Shown: one piece after another, positions 8,477 to 16,371 of the stretch
Layout: each line of letters starts with the position of its first letter
Position numbering within the stretch: the first letter of the stretch is position 1
Source: Bacteroidota bacterium
GTDB lineage: Bacteria > Bacteroidota > Bacteroidia > Chitinophagales > Chitinophagaceae
Direction of reading: 5' to 3'
NCBI GenBank assembly: GCA_005883765.1
Contig: VBAQ01000157.1
Location: forward strand, 26,999-76,557
Length of the DNA: 49,559 bases
Program-made: the position numbers and the translations under genes
The notes under the pieces: model-generated
Told to the model about the DNA's origin: nothing
Database searches by the model: none
What the model saw: the letters and a program-made list of their open reading frames with translations, nothing else

Positions 8477-8567
8477 TTGTCGACCCTATATAATGGTGGA
8501 ATTATGAATTTGCTGGTCTTAAGTTGAAGTGTCGTGATTGCTCGGCGCTGGTCCGGATAACCCTCGT

Positions 8568-8613
8568 TTGGCAAAAATTGTCAATTGAGAACGCCTAACT
8601 GCAAAATTCAGTT
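8568..8613 (+). promoter_or_regulatory. Two-part conserved element upstream of the small envelope gene pair
   Basis: TTGGCAAAAATTGTCAA (8568-8584), 12 bases, then AACTGCAAAATTCAGTT (8597-8613), the latter a perfect 5-7-5 palindrome. Sequence and spacing match the copy at 7662-7707. It lies in the 322-base gap 8477-8798, about 185 bases before the next ATG; apart from this element I see nothing else definable in the gap. Confidence 0.55.
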
Positions 8614-8798
8614 ATGAAAGAGAGGAAAAAGGTGTTAGCTTAGGATTAGCGTTCAAACAAACCAAAAACAGAGTAAACTTATTCTCAATTTATTTTCTAT
8701 CCGACCAATTGGATATTTGAACTGCTCCCTATAAAGGCATTTCATCAGACTTTCCTGCCCGAACCATTTTCATTTATAAAAATCGAAATAACATTTTT

Positions 8799-9200
8799 AT
8801 GAAAAGGATAATCATTTGCTTGGGCTTCATATCAATGTCGGCCATAACATTCGGCCAACAGACCAAGCCTTCGCAGAGCTTTACGAGCAGCGACTATTTA
8901 CAGAAAAGCAAACATCAAAAAACTGCGGCCTGGATAATGCTTGCAGGCGGCGCGGGCCTGGCGGCAGCCGGTGTAGCTGTCGATGCGTCTAACTGGAACA
9001 GCAGCGGTGGAGACGTGCTGCTTGCGATCGGCGGCGCATCTATTCTTGGGAGTGTTCCATTATTTATTGCTTCGGGAAAAAATAAAAGAAAAGGCATGGC
9101 GGTTTCCGGGTATTTTCAAATGGAGCGAATTCCTGTTGTACACCAAGCCGATGTGATCAACATGTCTTATCCTGCGGTTTCATTAAGAATTGATTTATAA
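8799..9200 (+). CDS. Small envelope protein, paralogue A
   Basis: 133 residues. Signal peptide MKRIIICLGFISMSAITFGQ, then a polar segment with SSDYLQKSKHQKTAAWIM leading into a Gly/Ala-rich membrane span (LAGGAGLAAAGVAV), a short loop, a second span (LLAIGGASILGSVPLFIAS), the basic patch GKNKRKG and a C-terminal region with alternating hydrophobics ending in PAVSLRIDL. The next gene, 20 bases downstream, encodes a paralogue with the same plan. I recall similar proteins in Chitinophagaceae but no assigned function. Likely in one operon under the element at 8568. Confidence 0.65.
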   Translation: MKRIIICLGFISMSAITFGQQTKPSQSFTSSDYLQKSKHQKTAAWIMLAGGAGLAAAGVAVDASNWNSSGGDVLLAIGGASILGSVPLFIASGKNKRKGMAVSGYFQMERIPVVHQADVINMSYPAVSLRIDL

Positions 9201-9220
9201 ACAAAACTAAACTGACCACC

Positions 9221-9667
9221 ATGAAAGGAAACATTGTTTTCATTATGCCGTTGATCATTGCTGCGAACTGTTTCTGTCAACAGACACATTTTACACAGAA
9301 TTTATCCCTTGAAGATTATATCAAAAAGAGTAAGCACCAGAAAACTGCGGCATGGATAATGCTGGGCGGAGGCGCCGCACTTGCTGTCACGGGCCTTGCT
9401 ATTGGAATACATTCGGTATACGATGAATTTGGAACAGTCTTTACCTCGGGCCACGACGACCGGTCATTTGTTGCCGGCGAGATAGTCTTCTATACAGGTC
9501 TGGCATCAATGGTTGGCAGCATTCCCTTATTCGTCGCTTCAGCCCGCAATAAGAGGAAGTCAATGGCTATTTCAACTTATTTCAAAATAGAAAGATACGT
9601 GGTCATTCAGAACAATGGGTTTAGCAACCAATTGTATCCGGCAATTTCCCTGCACATGAATCTATGA
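9221..9667 (+). CDS. Small envelope protein, paralogue B
   Basis: 148 residues, clearly duplicated from the preceding gene: signal peptide ending ...ANCFCQ, then DYIKKSKHQKTAAWIMLGGGAAL, a longer middle loop (about 15 extra residues, DEFGTVFTSGHDDRSFVAGE), a second span (GLASMVGSIPLFVASA), the basic RNKRKS and the tail YPAISLHMNL. The charged box KSKHQKTAAWIML and the basic patch after span 2 are the best conserved parts and define the family. Function unknown. Confidence 0.65.
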   Translation: MKGNIVFIMPLIIAANCFCQQTHFTQNLSLEDYIKKSKHQKTAAWIMLGGGAALAVTGLAIGIHSVYDEFGTVFTSGHDDRSFVAGEIVFYTGLASMVGSIPLFVASARNKRKSMAISTYFKIERYVVIQNNGFSNQLYPAISLHMNL

Positions 9668-9682
9668 GATTTTTCTCGCCCA

Positions 9683-9781
9683 ATGAAAGGAAGATTCGAG
9701 GGGGAGTTACAAGGAACAAGTTTTTCAGGCGAAACAGTAAAATTGCAAGTGACGAATGGAGTCCTTTATGTGAGTTTTTAG
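9683..9781 (+). CDS. Possible 32-residue peptide
   Basis: ATG 9683 to TAG 9781 encodes a short product with strongly alternating polar and hydrophobic residues (FEGELQGTSFSGETVKLQVT, then NGVLYVSF), which looks like real beta-strand coding. A rival frame over the same DNA (9664-9852) looks random. It could be an independent small gene or the C-terminal remnant of a lost larger gene. Low certainty because of its length. Confidence 0.25.
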   Translation: MKGRFEGELQGTSFSGETVKLQVTNGVLYVSF

Positions 9782-9848
9782 ATTTTAGATCGCCGCCCGT
9801 TGAAGAAGGAGCTTATAGTTTGGTTTGGGTTTTTTGGAGGGGAAAGTT

Positions 9849-9875
9849 TTGACATTCATCTACTGCAGATGTCAA
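9849..9875. promoter_or_regulatory. Inverted repeat before the T9SS protein gene
   Basis: TTGAC (9849-9853) pairs with GTCAA (9871-9875), with an inner ATCT/AGAT pair around ACTGC. It lies 35 bases upstream of the start codon at 9910. The outer arms resemble half-sites of the TTGG/GTCAA element upstream at 8568, so an operator is possible; a weak terminator for the preceding operon is the alternative. Confidence 0.3.
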
Positions 9876-9909
9876 TAAAAAATTTTAAGCAAAACCACCG
9901 GAGGTAATT

Positions 9910-11988
9910 ATGAAAAAAATTATGACGAGCCAGATGCATTTCATGGGCTTTATCTTTTTTTCGATTTTATTTCTTAATCACAGTTTGGCACAAACTAAAG
10001 TAGTCATACCGGGCACTTTTCAAAGCGAATTGGGATGCAGTGGCGACTGGATGCCAGACTGTGATAACACGGCACTCACCTATAATTCATCCACAGGTTT
10101 GTGGACAGGCAGTTTTATTATCCCAGCCGGTTGTCATCAATACAAAGTAGCTATTGATGGGAGTTGGGACGTAAATTATGGAGAAAACGGTATACTATTC
10201 GGGGCAAATATTAACTTATATGTTGCGGCAGAAACTTTAATAACCTTTACCTACGATCCCGAAACCCATTTGGTAACAACATCACCCATTGCCAGTGGTT
10301 TTTCTTCCAGTTGCTTACCACAGGTTGTGCTTGCGGGTTCTTTCCAGGATGAATTGGGGTGTAGCAGCGACTGGGACGCCAATTGCACCAACACTGCGCT
10401 TTATTACGTACCTGGAACTGGCCAGTTTGAAAATGATTTGAGCATTCCTCCTGGCTATTACGAATACCGTGCAATATTAAACAACGATTGGTCTGGTAAC
10501 AATTTTGGCGTCGATGGGATTCCAAACGGTGGTAACTATAGCATTTACATTCCATGTAACACAACAAAAGTCCATTTTACCTATAACCCTTTAACGCATG
10601 TTGTAACGTCGTCGTATAATTTAAATTCTCAACCCAATACAGTTGTTATTGCCGGTTCCTTCCAAAGTGAAGTCGGTTGCTCTGGTGATTGGCAGCCTGA
10701 TTGCGGCAACACTCGCATGACATACGATCCGATTTACGGGACATGGGTGGATACTTTATATATTCCTGCCGGACACTGGGAGTATAAAATCACCGTCAAC
10801 AATTCATGGAATGAAAATTACGGGCTTTACGGAGAACGCGATGGTGCTAATATTCCCTTGGATCTTTGTTATTCTGCTAAAGTGGTATTCACTTATTATC
10901 ATTCTGACTGCTATCATTACGCCTACACACAAGTTATTACGAATGGTGTTTGTGTAAATAAGTTTTATGACGCCAATGTAAATGGTTATCCTGATTATGG
11001 TGAGGAGCCAATGGGCGGAGTAGCATTTACTTTAACGGGCAATGGTATTACGCAAACACAAACTACGGGAAGTGATGGCAAGGCTGCTTTCAGTAATATT
11101 CCCGACGGCATTTATGTTGTGAAAGAAAATGTGCCTTCAGGTTACTACTCTTCGCTAATCGATTCTCAATATGTGTACGTCTTCAGCAGCAATGCCACGG
11201 TCAATTTTGGGAATGTTTGCATTGGTGCAGGAGGAGCTAAAGGAATGGGTTTTTGGACGAGCAAGAATGGTGAGGGTGCGTTAAATAATTCAGGGAAGTT
11301 GGAAGATGCATTGTGGTGGCTGCGCTACTTGGGCCTGCGAAATGCTGACGGGACAGACTTCGATCCCTATACGTATGCTCAGTTAAGAACGTGGATGATG
11401 GGAGCTAATTCGAAGAATATGACTTACATGTTGTCAGCACAACTAGCCGCTATGTTCTTAAGTATGGAACTGGGTTATGTGGACGGTTATAACAGCTATA
11501 TCTATACTCCTGGTTGTAGCTGGTGGGGCAACTTTATGAACGTATACAACTTAGTCTGGACCACAAATTATTATTTATGGTATAGAACGACGGTGGATGG
11601 CAAAGATCCCGACCGGAATTATTTGGACTGTCTCAAAACCGCATTTGATAACGCCAATAACAACCTGACTTTTGTGCAACCCCACCCATGCACCGGTGCC
11701 GTAACGAAGAGTGAAAGCAAACAGCTTCCTGAAGTTAATAGCATCGGGGTCGAAGCGAAAGTGTGGCCCAATCCGTCCAACAATTATTTCACTCTTCGTG
11801 CTGCGTACAATAGAAACAATGAAGGTGTTTTAATAAAAGTGTATAATGCCAATGGCCAACAGGTGTATACTGCCAATGGTTCTTCTAACAAAGACTATCG
11901 GTTCGGTGACAGATTTATTCCGGGTATTTATATGGTTGAAGTTGAGCAAGGAGATAATAGGACAACATTCAAGTTGATTAAGCAATAG
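9910..11988 (+). CDS. Secreted T9SS repeat protein with X25-like modules and SdrD_B-like domain
   Basis: 692 residues. Signal peptide ends at ...LNHSLAQ. Three tandem modules of about 105 residues start near residues 29, 137 and 242, each with (V)V.(P/A)GSFQSE.GCSGDW and later IPAG..EYK, then a GSW.ENYG-type stretch; this resembles the X25 starch-binding-like module of pullulanases. Next comes an SdrD_B/Cna_B-like domain (CVNKFYDANVNGYPDYGEEP, from about 348), a GFWTSKNG domain (about 446-560) and a C-terminal type IX sorting domain (VWPNPSNNYFTL from about 617, ending IYMVEVEQGDNRTTFKLIKQ). No catalytic motif was seen, so it is probably a binding or surface protein. Confidence 0.75.
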   Translation: MKKIMTSQMHFMGFIFFSILFLNHSLAQTKVVIPGTFQSELGCSGDWMPDCDNTALTYNSSTGLWTGSFIIPAGCHQYKVAIDGSWDVNYGENGILFGANINLYVAAETLITFTYDPETHLVTTSPIASGFSSSCLPQVVLAGSFQDELGCSSDWDANCTNTALYYVPGTGQFENDLSIPPGYYEYRAILNNDWSGNNFGVDGIPNGGNYSIYIPCNTTKVHFTYNPLTHVVTSSYNLNSQPNTVVIAGSFQSEVGCSGDWQPDCGNTRMTYDPIYGTWVDTLYIPAGHWEYKITVNNSWNENYGLYGERDGANIPLDLCYSAKVVFTYYHSDCYHYAYTQVITNGVCVNKFYDANVNGYPDYGEEPMGGVAFTLTGNGITQTQTTGSDGKAAFSNIPDGIYVVKENVPSGYYSSLIDSQYVYVFSSNATVNFGNVCIGAGGAKGMGFWTSKNGEGALNNSGKLEDALWWLRYLGLRNADGTDFDPYTYAQLRTWMMGANSKNMTYMLSAQLAAMFLSMELGYVDGYNSYIYTPGCSWWGNFMNVYNLVWTTNYYLWYRTTVDGKDPDRNYLDCLKTAFDNANNNLTFVQPHPCTGAVTKSESKQLPEVNSIGVEAKVWPNPSNNYFTLRAAYNRNNEGVLIKVYNANGQQVYTANGSSNKDYRFGDRFIPGIYMVEVEQGDNRTTFKLIKQ

Positions 11989-12075
11989 TTTTTTGGATCT
12001 TGCGAAGTTGGCGAATGTCCAAGTTTAAGGGAATGAAAAATTACCAAGAAATTAAATTTTGATAAATCAGCATGG

Positions 12076-12107
12076 AGCTGCATCTGAAAAGATGCAGCTT
12101 TTGTTTT
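12076..12107 (+). terminator. Intrinsic terminator after the T9SS protein gene
   Basis: Perfect 9-bp stem AGCTGCATC / GATGCAGCT (12076-12084 and 12091-12099), loop TGAAAA, followed by TTTGTTTT. It lies 88 bases after the stop codon and its T-run overlaps the -33 box of the lysS promoter. Confidence 0.8.
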
Positions 12108-12130
12108 CCTGCTTGCAATTCCTACTTTTG
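12100..12130 (+). promoter_or_regulatory. lysS promoter
   Basis: TTTG (12100-12103), a 19-base spacer, then TACTTTTG (12123-12130). Both boxes and the spacing fit the Bacteroidota sigma-ABfr consensus (TTTG, 19-21 bases, TAnnTTTG). The predicted transcript would start about 15 bases before the ATG at 12151. Confidence 0.65.
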
Positions 12131-12150
12131 CGCTTCAATAAATCTTATTG

Positions 12151-13719
12151 ATGCAGTTACCGCATTTGTCCGAGCAGGAAGAAATAAGAAGAGAAAAATT
12201 AGCTGAATTAATCATGATGGGGATTGAACCCTATCCCGCGTCATTGTACCCGGTTAACAACAACGCCCGATTTGTTAAGGAAAATTTTACGGAAGAAAAA
12301 AAGGACGACGCGCAGAGTGCCGGTTTTCGCGACGTTTGCGTTGCAGGCCGCATTATGAGTGTGCGCGATATGGGGAAGGCAAATTTTGCCGTGCTCCAGG
12401 ACTCAACAGGAAGGATCCAATTATACATCCGCAGAGATGACATTTGCCCCGGCGAGGATAAAAGTTTGTACGATGTGGTCTGGAAAAAGTTAATTGATAT
12501 TGGAGACATTGTGGGAGTCAGGGGTTTCGTATTTAAAACAAAAACAGGCGAAACCTCTATTCACGTTAAAGAGTTGACGCTGCTAACAAAATCCCTGAAG
12601 CCTTTACCCATTGTGAAGGAAGCAGAAGGACAAACCTTTGATGCCGTCACTGACCCGGAATTTAAATATCGTCAGCGTTATGCTGATCTCATCATTAATC
12701 CGCAGGTAAAAGAAACATTCACCAAAAGAGCCAGGTTGATCAATGCCATGCGGGATTTTTTAAATGGACATGGCGCTTTGGAACTTGACACACCTGTTTT
12801 GCAATCTATTCCCGGCGGTGCTGCTGCCCGGCCTTTTATCACGCACCATAATGCGCTGGATATTCCTATGTACCTGCGCATCGCGAACGAACTCTATTTG
12901 AAAAGATTAATAGTCGGCGGATTTGATTGGGTCTATGAGTTCAGTCGAAATTTTCGTAATGAGGGGATGGATCGCACACACAATCCCGAATTCACCGTGC
13001 TGGAATTTTATGTGGCTTACAAAGATTACTTGTGGATGATGGAAATAACAGAACAACTAATGGAAAAAACAGCGCTCGCTGTGAACGGTACGACAAAGGT
13101 GATGGTTGAAGCCCGCCCGGATGACCCGGTCGGACGGGGAAAAGAAATTGATTTCAAGGCTCCTTACCAGCGTATTAGCATGTACGATGCGATCAAAGAA
13201 TACACGGGCTTTGACATATCCGGTATGGATGAGCAGCAGGTTCATGATGTCTGCCGACAATTGCACGTGCATGTTGATAACACGATGGGCAAAGGAAAAA
13301 TGATCGATGAAATTTTTGGTGATAAATGCGAGGATCATTTTGTGCAGCCAACATTTATCATTGACTATCCCGTCGAAATGAGTCCTCTTACAAAAAAGCA
13401 TCGCAGCAAACCTGGCCTGGTTGAACGATTTGAGCTGCTCGTGAATGGAAAAGAAATTGCAAATGCCTACAGTGAACTGAACGATCCGATCGATCAGCGT
13501 GAGCGTTTTGAAGAGCAACTGAAGTTAATGGAACGGGGTGATGAAGAGGCTATGTACATCGATTATGATTTTCTGCGTGCCCTTGAATATGGCATGCCTC
13601 CTACCTCGGGAATCGGGTTTGGAATCGACCGTATTTGCATGCTGTTGTTAGATCAACCATCTATCCAGGACGTTTTATTATTTCCCATGATGCGGCCGGA
13701 GAAGAGGGAAGAAGAATAA
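12151..13719 (+). CDS. lysS: Lysine--tRNA ligase, class II
   Basis: 522 residues from ATG 12151; an in-frame TTG immediately before (12148) is not needed. It charges tRNA-Lys with lysine in the cytoplasm. An N-terminal OB-fold anticodon-binding domain (VCVAGRIMSVRDMGKANFAV, about residues 55-75) precedes the class II catalytic core, with motif 2 at FRNEGMDRTHNPEFT (about 270) and motif 3 at GIGFGIDRICMLL near the C-terminus. The lysine-pocket sequence ELYLKRLIVGGFDWVYE is intact. It has its own promoter and no operon partner. Confidence 0.97.
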   Translation: MQLPHLSEQEEIRREKLAELIMMGIEPYPASLYPVNNNARFVKENFTEEKKDDAQSAGFRDVCVAGRIMSVRDMGKANFAVLQDSTGRIQLYIRRDDICPGEDKSLYDVVWKKLIDIGDIVGVRGFVFKTKTGETSIHVKELTLLTKSLKPLPIVKEAEGQTFDAVTDPEFKYRQRYADLIINPQVKETFTKRARLINAMRDFLNGHGALELDTPVLQSIPGGAAARPFITHHNALDIPMYLRIANELYLKRLIVGGFDWVYEFSRNFRNEGMDRTHNPEFTVLEFYVAYKDYLWMMEITEQLMEKTALAVNGTTKVMVEARPDDPVGRGKEIDFKAPYQRISMYDAIKEYTGFDISGMDEQQVHDVCRQLHVHVDNTMGKGKMIDEIFGDKCEDHFVQPTFIIDYPVEMSPLTKKHRSKPGLVERFELLVNGKEIANAYSELNDPIDQRERFEEQLKLMERGDEEAMYIDYDFLRALEYGMPPTSGIGFGIDRICMLLLDQPSIQDVLLFPMMRPEKREEE

Positions 13720-13729
13720 ATTCTAAATT

Positions 13730-13783
13730 GCCACAGAGGTCACTGAAGCTCAGAGATTTTCAGTGTTTCTGTGCGTCAGTGGC
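13730..13783. repeat. CCACAGAGG-type inverted repeat, left of GxxExxY gene
   Basis: A forward copy (GCCACAGAGGTCACTGAAGC, from 13730) and an inverted copy (about 13759-13783, ending CAGTGGC) lie between the lysS stop and the GxxExxY stop. Related copies occur on the other side of that gene at 14221, 14299 and, inverted, 14355-14380. I recall such CACAGAGG/CACTGAAG spacer repeats from many environmental genomes, often beside GxxExxY genes. Confidence 0.6.
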
Positions 13784-13787
13784 CATT

Positions 13788-14186
13788 CTAAAAAACAACT
13801 CTTTTAATTTCGAGTTTCATTTTTGCAAAGTTTAGAATCAGACCCACCTTACAACCGGAACACTTCAAATAATTCAGTGTTTGCGCATAATCTTCTTCAG
13901 CAATCCCGCCCTCTTTCGCTTTGATCTCGACGATCACCTTACCAAATATCACAAAATCCGCATAGAACCGATGTGGTAAGATCGCGTCTCTATAGTGTAT
14001 TAGATATTCTTTTTCTCTTTCGTAAATAATGTTTTGTTTTCGGTTTTCATATTCAAAGGCATCCTTGTAAACTATCTCCAAAAAACCAGCTCCGAGCGTT
14101 TTATGAATATCAATCGCGATGCGGAGTATTAAATCTGTCTCTTGCTGTAAAGGATATTTTGCCAGATCGAACTTTTGCTTTTCCAT
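13788..14186 (-). CDS. GxxExxY family protein
   Basis: 132 residues from ATG 14186; a longer frame to 14264 runs through a flanking repeat and is unlikely to be coding. The signature GAGFLEIVY (Gly, Glu, Tyr) is near residue 40, followed by FYADFVIFGKVIVEIKA, whose Asp and Glu-x-Lys resemble a PD-(D/E)xK nuclease core, then EEDYAQTLNYLKCSGCKVGLILNFA. The family is very common in Bacteroidota and its function is not established; a nuclease-like fold is an inference from the D...ExK pattern. It is flanked on both sides by CCACAGAGG repeats, hinting at past mobility. Confidence 0.75.
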   Translation of the reverse strand: MEKQKFDLAKYPLQQETDLILRIAIDIHKTLGAGFLEIVYKDAFEYENRKQNIIYEREKEYLIHYRDAILPHRFYADFVIFGKVIVEIKAKEGGIAEEDYAQTLNYLKCSGCKVGLILNFAKMKLEIKRVVF

Positions 14187-14220
14187 GGTCTCTTCGTTTT
14201 TAATTTGAAAACGGCTAAAT

Positions 14221-14380
14221 GCCACAGAGGCACTGAAGCACAGAAAGGGAGTTTTTTTATCCAACGGCGCTTCTTTTCTAAGTTAAAAATAGCTATATGC
14301 CACAGAGATAGTGAAGCGCAGAGACGTGTTCTTGTCGCGATATAGAGCGAAAACCTTCAGTGTTTCTGTGCTTCTGTGGC
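14221..14380. repeat. CCACAGAGG-type repeats, right of GxxExxY gene
   Basis: Two forward copies (14221-14248 and 14299-14325, each GCCACAGAG...GAAGC.CAGA) and one inverted copy (14355-14380, CTTCAGTG...TTCTGTGGC). With the left pair, the GxxExxY gene is bracketed by five related units. The 228-base gap 14187-14414 holds nothing else I can identify. Confidence 0.6.
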
Positions 14381-14414
14381 TGTACAAAGCACGGTAATGC
14401 TCAGTGTTTCCACT

Positions 14415-15233
14415 CTACACGAACAAATCGTTATATAACTGAGCACCGGGAACGACCGAATACTTACTCAGATCAGTAATGCCTTCCCTGGCAAGGACAT
14501 CTTCGTCAATAAATAAATTTCCCGTGCATTCAGTGGAAGGCTGTTTTAAGATATAATAGGCTGCGTCCGCAAGGATCTCCGGTGTTCGACTCATTTTCAT
14601 TAGGGCCTCTCCTCCCAGCAAGTTTTTAATGGCCGCCGTTGCGATCGTTGTCCTCGGCCATAGGGAGTTAGCCGCAATTTTATCTTTCTTAAATTCCTCC
14701 GCCCAACCAATTGTCATCATACTCATGTTGTACTTTGAAATTGTGTAAGCGACGTGGTTTGCAAACCATTTCGGTTTCAAATTCAACGGCGGAGATAAAG
14801 TGAGAATGTGCGGATTAGCCGATCTTTTCAAAAAGGGGATGCAGGCTTTTGTCACAAGAAACGTTCCTCTTACATTAATACTATGCATCAGGTCGAAGCG
14901 CTTTGCTTCCGTTTGCTCAGTGCTCGTCAAAGAAATGGCCGACGCATTGTTTATTAAAATATCAATGCCTCCGAAATTTTCAATGCTTTGATCGATCAAC
15001 GTTTTGACCTGGTCTTCGAACCTTATATCACACTGCAGTGGCAATGCTTTGCCGCCAGCTTCTTCAATTTCCTTTGCTGCAGAGAAAATCGTACCCCCGA
15101 GTTTTGGATTCTCTTCAACGCTTTTAGAAGCAACTACGATATTGGCTCCGTCTTTTGCCAATTTCAGGGCAATGGCCTTGCCTATCCCACGACTTGATCC
15201 CGTTACCAGTATCGTTGTATTTTTAAAAGACAT
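14415..15233 (-). CDS. Short-chain dehydrogenase/reductase, HSDL2-like
   Basis: 272 residues. The Rossmann nucleotide-binding motif TGSSRGIGKAIA is at residues 11-22, NNAS near 92, and the catalytic Tyr-x3-Lys is YTISK near 163, preceded by the catalytic Ser in TLSPPLNL. The composition (ASKSVEENPKLGGTIFSAA after beta-2, and WPRTTIATAAI after the active site) matches the HSDL2-like SDR group, linked to lipid or acyl metabolism. Both NADP and NAD are possible. It is transcribed alone on the minus strand; substrate unknown. Confidence 0.8.
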   Translation of the reverse strand: MSFKNTTILVTGSSRGIGKAIALKLAKDGANIVVASKSVEENPKLGGTIFSAAKEIEEAGGKALPLQCDIRFEDQVKTLIDQSIENFGGIDILINNASAISLTSTEQTEAKRFDLMHSINVRGTFLVTKACIPFLKRSANPHILTLSPPLNLKPKWFANHVAYTISKYNMSMMTIGWAEEFKKDKIAANSLWPRTTIATAAIKNLLGGEALMKMSRTPEILADAAYYILKQPSTECTGNLFIDEDVLAREGITDLSKYSVVPGAQLYNDLFV

Positions 15234-15621
15234 GAAAGTATGATTGTTGATAATGAAGATAGTAAAACGAAGTAATTGATCTGGATTAATCTTTATTTCG
15301 AATATTTACTAGGCCAACAGTAAATTCAACAGTTGTGAGAATAAGCAGTTCTTCTCTTGTGCTAAGAAATTGTGAAGATTACTTTTGATTCGAAGTTGAT
15401 TGATACGAGATCTGGTATCCGATTGAAAAAACCATCTAACGTCCGTTAAAAAATAATTTCCGATTCCCTGAAAAACCAAAGATCGCATCAATCAACTTTC
15501 CTTGAAACAATAAGTCCCGTTTAAGTCCAAGTATCCAATTGAAACCTGTTTTACCTTAAGGAAGAAATTCCGCAACCTGAAAAACACCGACAGTGTTAAG
15601 GTTCGACCTGAAAAGGTATTT

Positions 15622-15652
15622 AAAAGCCCCGCATAATTTATGAGGGGCTTTT
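15622..15652 (-). terminator. Terminator after lptC
   Basis: AAAAGCCCC (15622-15630) and GGGGCTTTT (15644-15652) form a 9-bp stem; inside it CATAA (15632-15636) pairs with TTATG (15638-15642), giving a nearly perfect 31-base palindrome with A- and T-tracts on both sides. It lies 19 bases past the lptC stop. In the rest of the 437-base gap 15234-15670 I see only two small hairpins at about 15584-15613 and no credible gene. Confidence 0.75.
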
Positions 15653-15670
15653 CCATTTTTTTCTATAGGC

Positions 15671-16231
15671 TTATTGCGGAAAATTTTTATTGGAAACACG
15701 CAAAATTCCCGTGGGTTGTTTAAAAGTTATTCTTCTGAAATCCTGCGTGGCTTCAAGGCCTTGACTGGGAAATATCTGTTTATCTTTTGTTCGATATTCT
15801 GCATATTTATCGGTGTAAAATAATTTTGTGTTCTGATCCCACCACAAGTCAGAGCTCTTTAAGGTGTCTCCCTTGATATTGATCACCACCACACTATCCC
15901 ACAGGTACACTTTGTTCGTGCTCTCAAAATATTTTCCATGTTTACTGTCAAGCCATGTTTCAATTTTTGTGCTGTCATCATAAAAGTCCACATGCAGAGT
16001 TTTCGGAAATTCTACCACGATTGTGTCAGACTCATACCGTAGCATCAGTGGCGCAGTAAGCTTTGCTTTTACCTTACTTTCCTGGCTCAAATAACTTTCA
16101 ATATTTTTTCCTTCCTCCACCATCAGTTTCTTTTTGGACCAGTCTTCGATCAATTTTTCATCATTCTCACAACCAGCAAAGAAAGTGCAGCCGAATAATA
16201 CAGTGGTTATAAAAAAGAGATTTGCTTTCAT
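15671..16231 (-). CDS. lptC: LPS export ABC transporter periplasmic protein LptC
   Basis: 186 residues from ATG 16231 (MKANLFF...); an ATG two codons earlier is possible, while a longer frame to 16348 reads through a spacer repeat and is rejected. A lipoprotein-type signal ends at FFAGC. The mature part has the LptC/OstA-like beta pattern, with DTIVVEFPKTLHVDFYDDS and a C-terminal EATQDFRRITFKQPTGILRV. LptC links the LptBFG transporter to the LptA bridge that carries LPS to the outer membrane. The neighbouring outer-membrane barrel and LPS glycosylation genes agree with an envelope role. Confidence 0.8.
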   Translation of the reverse strand: MKANLFFITTVLFGCTFFAGCENDEKLIEDWSKKKLMVEEGKNIESYLSQESKVKAKLTAPLMLRYESDTIVVEFPKTLHVDFYDDSTKIETWLDSKHGKYFESTNKVYLWDSVVVINIKGDTLKSSDLWWDQNTKLFYTDKYAEYRTKDKQIFPSQGLEATQDFRRITFKQPTGILRVSNKNFPQ

Positions 16232-16246
16232 ACTCATCCCACCCCT

Positions 16247-16267
16247 GTCCTGAGCTTGCCGAGGGAC
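16247..16267. repeat. REP-like imperfect palindrome in lptC leader
   Basis: A 21-base imperfect palindrome with arms GTCC(T) and (A)GGGAC around GAGCTTGCC. The motif CCTCGGCAAGCTCAGGACAGG on the minus strand belongs to a spacer-repeat type I recall from many bacterial genomes. It lies 16-36 bases upstream of the lptC ATG, and its read-through produces the spurious N-terminal extension of the longer frame. Confidence 0.5.
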
Positions 16268-16371
16268 CGCTACGTGCTGCGTCTTTTCCCATGAACGGGA
16301 TTTATGGTTCTTATTTTTTTTGGGCTTATTGGAGAAAAAATCTGGCACTGCAAATATTTTTGACGAACCAT

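Noticed and set aside
9664-9852. 62-codon frame overlapping the end of the second small envelope gene
   Set aside because: The composition looks random and a different frame (9683-9781) in the same DNA reads more like protein.
10423-10434. AACTGGCCAGTT palindrome
   Set aside because: It lies inside the T9SS protein gene and the spacer length differs from the operator-like sites.
13057-13518. Long minus-strand frame across lysS
   Set aside because: It is a shadow of a highly conserved gene on the plus strand and has no domain.
15309-15491. 60-codon minus-strand frame in the SDR-lptC gap
   Set aside because: No family resemblance, no ribosome-binding site seen and no neighbour context.
16232-16348. 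N-terminal extension of lptC
   Set aside because: It is read-through of a REP-like spacer repeat; the signal peptide begins at 16231.
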